From a bacterium (GTDB taxonomy: Bacteria > Vulcanimicrobiota > Xenobia > Xenobiales > Xenobiaceae): a stretch of 10,566 nucleotides of DNA. Each line of letters begins with the position of its first letter. Within the stretch, counting starts at the first letter, position 1. The position numbers and the translations under genes were made by a program. The notes beneath the pieces are model-generated. The model made no database searches, had not been told where the DNA came from, and saw only the letters and a program-made list of their open reading frames with translations. Positions 7,118 to 10,566 of the stretch are shown piece by piece. The DNA lies in NCBI GenBank assembly GCA_022839105.1, contig JALHDH010000132.1, positions 1 through 10,566 on the forward strand. Reading direction: 5' to 3'.

Positions 7118-7564
7118 GTGAGCCGAACCAGAACCCTGCTGGCGCTCGTCGTCCTGATCACCTGCCTGATCCAGCCGGCCCAGGCCCAAGACCCGGCCCA
7201 GGCGGTCAAAGGCTTCTTCCAGGCCGTCAGCGCCCGGGACTACGGCCGGGCCTGGGAACTCCTTTCGAGTTCGAGCCAGAACCGGATCGTGGCCATGGTG
7301 GCCCGAGACGAGGAGATGTCGGCGGAGGCCGTCCGGCAGCTCTTCGAGACCCGCGATCCCTCGATCTGCGCGGGCTTCTGGGACTCGTTCCGGGCCAGCT
7401 CCCACTCCGAGGTCCTGGCCGCCCGGGACTTCATCACCTCGCAGGTCGCGGGAAGCCGGGGAAGCGTGCGGATGGAGGGGAACGACGCGCGCAACTTCGT
7501 GACGGCCCTGGAAGGCGGATCCTGGCGTTTCGGGCTCATGGAGACCTTCGCCCCACGGCCCTGA
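7118..7564 (+). CDS. Small exported protein, possibly NTF2-like fold, in the exporter operon
   Basis: This protein has 148 residues. It opens with a clear signal peptide: basic MSRTRT, hydrophobic LLALVVLITCLIQ, and a cleavage site after residue 23 (AQA|QD). The mature part is about 125 residues. Its start, AQAVKGFFQAVSARDYGRAWELLSSSSQNRI, has the pattern of NTF2-like or DUF4878-like domains (a helix with a FF/FxxA motif, then YxxAWxLL). The end, GSWRFGLMETF, would be the last strand of that cone-shaped fold. No catalytic residues are recognisable, so binding rather than catalysis is likelier. The gene sits 49 nt after the permease and 47 nt before the adaptor, on the same strand. It may therefore be a periplasmic accessory or substrate-binding factor of the exporter. 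The fold call is from sequence pattern only; the function is unknown. Confidence 0.8.
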   Translation: MSRTRTLLALVVLITCLIQPAQAQDPAQAVKGFFQAVSARDYGRAWELLSSSSQNRIVAMVARDEEMSAEAVRQLFETRDPSICAGFWDSFRASSHSEVLAARDFITSQVAGSRGSVRMEGNDARNFVTALEGGSWRFGLMETFAPRP

Positions 7565-7611
7565 CCCGCGCGCCGGGCAGGGCCCGGCCCCCGCACCGAG
7601 AACCCTTGGCC

Positions 7612-8961
7612 ATGCGCCGCGCCTGGACCCTCGGCCTCCTCGGCCTCCTCCTCCTGCTCCAGACCGGCTGCTCCCCTCCCCCGGAGGTCGAGGTCCTCCA
7701 ACCCATCCGGGGCGATCTGGCGCGCTCGTTCACCGAACAGGCCCGGACCCGGCTCTCCCAGACCTTCCTGGTCTCCATGCCGGTGGAGGGTCGGCTCTCC
7801 AGGCTCTCGGTCGAAGAAGGGGATCGCGTCCGGGCCGGCCAGCTCCTGGCCACGATCGACCCGGTTCCCCTCCAGACCCGGGTGGACTCGCTCTCCGGCC
7901 GGGTCCAGGAATACGAAGCCCGGATCCAGACCCAGCAGGACCTCTCGGTCGAAGAAGCCGGAACCCGACAGGCCCAGGCCCGGCTGGAAGCCGAAGAACA
8001 GACCCGGCAGGCTCTTGCCGAGCAGCTCCACTCGGCCCGGGCCGCCCATCTCCAGGCGCGCACCGAGGCCAGCAGGGCCCGACGCCTCTTCGAGCAGGGA
8101 TTCGTTCCCCGCCAGCAGATGGAGCAGTCCCGCCTGGCCGAGATCTCGGCCGGGCATGCCCTGCGGGAGGCGGAAAGGCGGGTCCAGGCCCAGGAAGCCC
8201 TGGTCCAGGCCGCGACCCGTCAGCTCGAGGCCAACTCCCGGATCGCCGAACGTCGGATGGAGGAACGTCGGGCCCTGGAAGGGCAACTGCGCTCGGCTCA
8301 GGCCGATCTGCAGGGGGCCCGCCATGAAGCGGCCCAGACCCGACTGCTGGCTCCCGTCGACGGCGTGGTCCTCAAGCGCATGGAGACAGGGCCGGGACAC
8401 TTCCCCTCCGGCACGCGGATCCTCGAGATCGGCCGCATGCAGGACCTGGAGGTTCTGGCCGAGGTGCTCACCCAGGACGCCGTGGCCCTCGAACCCGGCA
8501 CGCCGGTCCTCCTCCAGGCCTGGGACTCCGGCCCCCCCTTCCGCGGGGTCGTCCGGCTCCTGGAGCCGTCGGGATTCACCAAGCCTTCCTCGCTGGGCGT
8601 CGAACAACAGCGGGTGGTGGTCCGGATCCAGCCGGAGGCTGCACCGCCTCGACTCGGGGTCGGCTATCGGGTGCAGGCCACCTTCGTGACCCAGACCCGC
8701 CAGGATGTCCTGCTCCTCCCCCGCTCCAGCCTGATGCAGGATCCCGGCGGGGAATGGTACGTCCTGGTGGTCGAGAAGGATCTGCTGCATCGCCGCCCGA
8801 TCCGCCCGGGCCTCCAAGGAGACCTCCAGATCGAGGTCCTGGAGGGCCTTCGCGAGGGCGAGACGGTGGTGGCGATCCCGGACTCGACCTTGCAGGAGGG
8901 TCAGAAGATCCGGGCCAGGGCGGCCAAGGCCCCCCCGAGCGTCAGCCCAGACCCCGGGTGA
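7612..8961 (+). CDS. HlyD/RND-type periplasmic adaptor lipoprotein of an ABC exporter
   Basis: This 449-residue adaptor would link the inner membrane permease to an outer membrane channel. It starts at ATG 7612 with basic residues, a Leu-rich stretch and a lipobox ending in C20 (LLQTGC), so it is probably a lipoprotein. The Q at position -3 is less usual. Next comes the first lipoyl-like half from about 56 (MPVEGRLSRLSVEEGDRVRAG). A long helical hairpin follows, about 85-240, rich in Q, E, R and A. The second lipoyl half is LLAPVDGVVLKRMETGPG (from 245), and beta-barrel and membrane-proximal domains run to the end (VLLLPRSSLMQ, EGLREGETVVAIP). The lipoyl halves and hairpin order match MacA/AcrA-type adaptors. 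The ribosome binding site is weak, which suggests translation coupled to the gene before it. The 3' end overlaps the convergent nuclease gene by 20 bp. No outer membrane factor is in the window. Confidence 0.92.
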   Translation: MRRAWTLGLLGLLLLLQTGCSPPPEVEVLQPIRGDLARSFTEQARTRLSQTFLVSMPVEGRLSRLSVEEGDRVRAGQLLATIDPVPLQTRVDSLSGRVQEYEARIQTQQDLSVEEAGTRQAQARLEAEEQTRQALAEQLHSARAAHLQARTEASRARRLFEQGFVPRQQMEQSRLAEISAGHALREAERRVQAQEALVQAATRQLEANSRIAERRMEERRALEGQLRSAQADLQGARHEAAQTRLLAPVDGVVLKRMETGPGHFPSGTRILEIGRMQDLEVLAEVLTQDAVALEPGTPVLLQAWDSGPPFRGVVRLLEPSGFTKPSSLGVEQQRVVVRIQPEAAPPRLGVGYRVQATFVTQTRQDVLLLPRSSLMQDPGGEWYVLVVEKDLLHRRPIRPGLQGDLQIEVLEGLREGETVVAIPDSTLQEGQKIRARAAKAPPSVSPDPG

Positions 8962-9886
8962 AGTCCACCTTCGCGACCAGTTCGGGGAAGTCGACCAGGG
9001 GGTTGCGGTTCCCCTGCTTGTGCTGGATGGCCCGGTTCCGGTGCTGCTCGTACTCGCTGACCGGATTCTCGCGACTCCACTGCTTGAGCATCTCGACGTC
9101 CTTCGGGCCGTACTCGCCCCGCTCGTCGCCCACCTTGCCGGGATAGCGCAGCAGGAAGTACAGGACCGCCCGGGCGACGGCTCCCTTGCCACCATAGGGC
9201 TCGAAGCGATTCGATCCGGCATCGGAGAGGCCGCAGTTGGGGAAGACCTCGGCGCTCTCTCCGGGGAAGTCGAAGTAGACCGCGTTCCCGCGCGTGCTGT
9301 TGCAATCGATGTCGCAGGTGAAGAGGTGGTGGAGATCGGCTCGAGGCACCGAGCTCTTGTCGAACCAGGACTGCGGCACGACGTGCTCGCAGTTGTAGAT
9401 CTTGTTCTCCTTCTGGGAGTAGACCATGGTCGAGGGGCCTCCGCCGTCGGCCAGGATCCACAGCCCTCCAGGATCTCCGGGCTTCCCCGAATCGGCTTCC
9501 GGAGAATAGATGCTGTCGAGCTGAAGGTCGGGGCGACGGTCGACCCAAGGATAGAGATGCTCTTCGGGATCGTAGCGCAGGGGCTTGTGGGTGTCGCTGA
9601 CCAGGCGATTGAGATCGTGGTACAGCGCCTCGCCATCCATGCCGCCCCAACGGGCCGGCCGGTCGCCGTAATAGGCGGCCCGATCCGCGGCATCCGCCTT
9701 GGCATCGTAGTAGGCCACCTCGCGGCCCGCCTCTGGCCTGCCGCCGGCATACAGGCTTCTCGGGGTGACCTCCGGCTCGAAGCGGACCTCGCGAACCAGC
9801 ACATCCCTGGGCTCGCCATCCGGGCCCACCATCCGCACGGTCGGGGGCTGGCTGGGAAGAACGGGGCGCAAGGGCGTGATGTTCAC
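8942..9886 (-). CDS. Endonuclease I family nuclease (EndA/Vvn-like)
   Basis: This is a 314-residue non-specific nuclease of the beta-beta-alpha-metal type. Key motifs are CEHVVPQSWF (166-175; H168 as the expected general base), DLHHLF (184-189), NSTRGN (196-201; N as a metal ligand in the family), FEPYGGKGAVARAVLYFLLRY (228-248) and the C-terminal RNRAIQHKQGNRNPLVDF (283-300). All are family hallmarks. The usual helical opening (YYDAKADAADRAAYY) begins only at about 59, so there is an extra N-terminal region of about 55 residues. No signal peptide is visible, though EndA and Vvn are exported. Four cysteines (166, 191, 195, 218) surround the active site and could form disulfides or bind metal. 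The start is GTG 9886, with GAGGAGT 5 nt upstream. It is transcribed against the exporter operon and overlaps its end. Likely roles are nutrient scavenging or removal of extracellular DNA. Confidence 0.93.
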   Translation of the reverse strand: MNITPLRPVLPSQPPTVRMVGPDGEPRDVLVREVRFEPEVTPRSLYAGGRPEAGREVAYYDAKADAADRAAYYGDRPARWGGMDGEALYHDLNRLVSDTHKPLRYDPEEHLYPWVDRRPDLQLDSIYSPEADSGKPGDPGGLWILADGGGPSTMVYSQKENKIYNCEHVVPQSWFDKSSVPRADLHHLFTCDIDCNSTRGNAVYFDFPGESAEVFPNCGLSDAGSNRFEPYGGKGAVARAVLYFLLRYPGKVGDERGEYGPKDVEMLKQWSRENPVSEYEQHRNRAIQHKQGNRNPLVDFPELVAKVDFTRGLG

Positions 9887-9891
9887 TGAAG

Positions 9892-9898
9892 ACTCCTC
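9892..9898 (-). promoter_or_regulatory. Ribosome binding site for the endonuclease I gene
   Basis: Read on the minus strand, GAGGAGT stands 5 nt before GTG 9886. It supports this start, and with it the absence of a signal peptide. Confidence 0.7.
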
Positions 9899-9971
9899 GA
9901 AGAGAAGATTCCCTGGATGCTGGTTCCAGATTACTCCTCTGAAGGAGCCGGAATGTTGATTTTGTACTAAC

Positions 9972-10021
9972 CGCCCCCCCTGTCGGCCAATCGCCCCCCA
10001 GGATCGAGAAGAGCGCCCCCC
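9972..10021. repeat. Phased CGCCCCCC blocks
   Basis: CGCCCCCC occurs at 9972, 9992 and 10014, and a shorter CGCCC at 10034, so the spacing is 20, 22 and 20 bp, about two helical turns. The sequences between blocks are not alike, so this is not a CRISPR or a simple tandem repeat. On the minus strand the blocks are G-runs of six or seven, in the RNA leading from the upstream gene toward the nuclease gene. Confidence 0.5.
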
Positions 10022-10045
10022 GACCTCGGGAAGCGCCCTTCTCGA
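10004..10045 (-). terminator. Strong hairpin after the partial minus-strand gene, possible terminator
   Basis: The arms TCGAGAAGAGCGC (10004-10016) and GCGCCCTTCTCGA (10033-10045) are inverted repeats of 13 bases with one mismatch. Inside the 16-nt loop CCCGA (10019-10023) and TCGGG (10026-10030) can pair further. It lies 40 nt past the stop codon of the minus-strand gene at 10086, the normal place for a terminator. No T-run follows on either strand, so it may be a U-tract-less terminator or a 3'-end stabilising structure. Confidence 0.45.
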
Positions 10046-10085
10046 ACCCGCTCCGGATGGGAACAGGCGAACCTGGACCGAGAGC

Positions 10086-10566
10086 TCAGCGCTCGCGGTT
10101 GCTCGGGCTGGTCATGGGCTCGGCGATCACCGGGTCCACCGGCTCCCAGACCACGAACTTGACGTCCCAGTTGGAGTTGCCGTTGCACTCCATGCGGACC
10201 ACCAGGTGCTCGTAGTTGTTGCCGTCCCGAGGAATGCTGAAGGCCCGGTTGGTCTGCGGGTTCACCACCCGGCCCAGCAGCTTCATGTCCGGCGTGTAGA
10301 AGGCCAGGGTGAAGTCCTCGAGCCTCTGGTAGGGCTCGTAGAATCCCAGGACGTTCTTCATCTCGTTCGGCCGGGTCATGGTCAGGTTGAATCGAGGAGA
10401 CTCGATCATCCAGTACTTCCCGTTGTGGACATCGAACGTCACGTAGCTCTTGGGATAGAAGAAGAAACTGGAAACGCGGGACGGGTACTGGTAGACCTCG
10501 TAGCGGAACGGACCCCACTCGGTGATCTGGTTCACCGTTCCCAGGTTGTCTTCCGCCGCTGCCGGT
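10086..10566 (-). CDS. Unrecognised, probably exported protein, C-terminal part
   Basis: The last 159 residues of a protein that enters from the right edge. The frame stays open upstream of the first candidate start inside the window (GTG 10535), reading PAAAEDNLGTVNQITEWGPF, so the gene most likely begins outside. AAA|ED resembles a signal peptidase I site, which would make the mature protein about 155 residues. The body is rich in aromatic residues and predicted strands (FRYEVYQYPSRVSSFFFYP, YWMIESPRFNLTM, DFTLAFYTPDMKLLGRVVNP, YEHLVVRMECNG, WDVKFVVWEPV). This suggests a beta-sandwich-like domain. There is a single cysteine and no motif I can assign to a family. The stop is TGA at 10086-10088, followed by the strong hairpin at 10004-10045. 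Confidence 0.7.
   Translation of the reverse strand, partial: PAAAEDNLGTVNQITEWGPFRYEVYQYPSRVSSFFFYPKSYVTFDVHNGKYWMIESPRFNLTMTRPNEMKNVLGFYEPYQRLEDFTLAFYTPDMKLLGRVVNPQTNRAFSIPRDGNNYEHLVVRMECNGNSNWDVKFVVWEPVDPVIAEPMTSPSNRER

Larger units (their letters stand above)
9887..10085. other. Intergenic region between two minus-strand genes
   Basis: This 199-bp stretch is the longest non-coding gap in the window. The part next to the nuclease (about 9900-9970) is the most AT-rich local sequence, including ATGTTGATTTTGTACTAA at 9953-9970. It probably carries the nuclease promoter, but I cannot point to convincing -35/-10 boxes. The part next to the partial gene holds the CGCCCCCC blocks and a strong hairpin, described separately. 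Confidence 0.6.

Noticed and set aside
7105..7611. N-terminal extension of the adaptor lipoprotein
   Set aside because: The frame is open but reads Pro/Gly-rich nonsense across the small exported protein gene. ATG 7612 gives a proper signal and lipobox.
7240..9819. An 859-codon minus-strand open frame across the adaptor and nuclease genes
   Set aside because: It lies in the wrong frame for the endonuclease motifs and opposite the adaptor; low-complexity shadow.
9972..10045. CRISPR array
   Set aside because: The repeated unit is only 8 bases and the blocks are 20-22 bp apart, much too short for repeats plus spacers.
1..10566. tRNA, rRNA, insertion sequence or integrase
   Set aside because: I saw no tRNA-like cloverleaf, rRNA segment, transposase motif or attachment-site pair in either strand.

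Overview
This is a GC-rich bacterial window. Tight gene packing, GTG/TTG starts and GGAGG-type ribosome binding sites are seen throughout. A lipoprotein adaptor of the HlyD/RND type and a secreted-type endonuclease I homologue point to a Gram-negative organism with an outer membrane. I cannot place it in a phylum from the sequence alone.

Left third (1-3881, + strand): a type I restriction-modification locus. It holds the C-terminus of HsdM (cut by the window edge), then a complete HsdS (373-2118) overlapping it by 4 nt. Directly behind hsdS sits a two-gene module: an AAA/ABC-type ATPase (2127-3228) and a DUF4276 protein with a TOPRIM-like N-terminus (3225-3881), again with a 4-nt overlap. As given, the ATPase gene carries a one-base frameshift near 2734-2737, which separates its Walker A half from its signature/Walker B half. 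No hsdR lies in the window; if present it would be upstream of hsdM or elsewhere.

Middle (3935-8961, + strand): an ABC exporter operon. It contains a LolD/MacB-type ATPase, a 795-residue permease with two FtsX-like halves, a small exported protein that may have an NTF2-like fold, and an outer-envelope lipoprotein adaptor with a long coiled-coil hairpin. Together they look like a MacAB/DevBCA-style or YbbAP-style export machine. No TolC-like outer membrane protein is encoded here.

Right end (8942-10566, - strand): an endonuclease I family nuclease, convergent with the adaptor gene and overlapping its 3' end by 20 bp. A 199-bp intergenic stretch follows, with a strong 13-bp-arm hairpin and phased CGCCCCCC blocks. 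Last is the C-terminal part of an unrecognised, probably exported protein running off the window edge.

The most interesting points are the ATPase-DUF4276 pair attached to hsdMS (with its frameshift), the internally duplicated hsdS with low-GC recognition domains, and the small exported protein inside the exporter operon.
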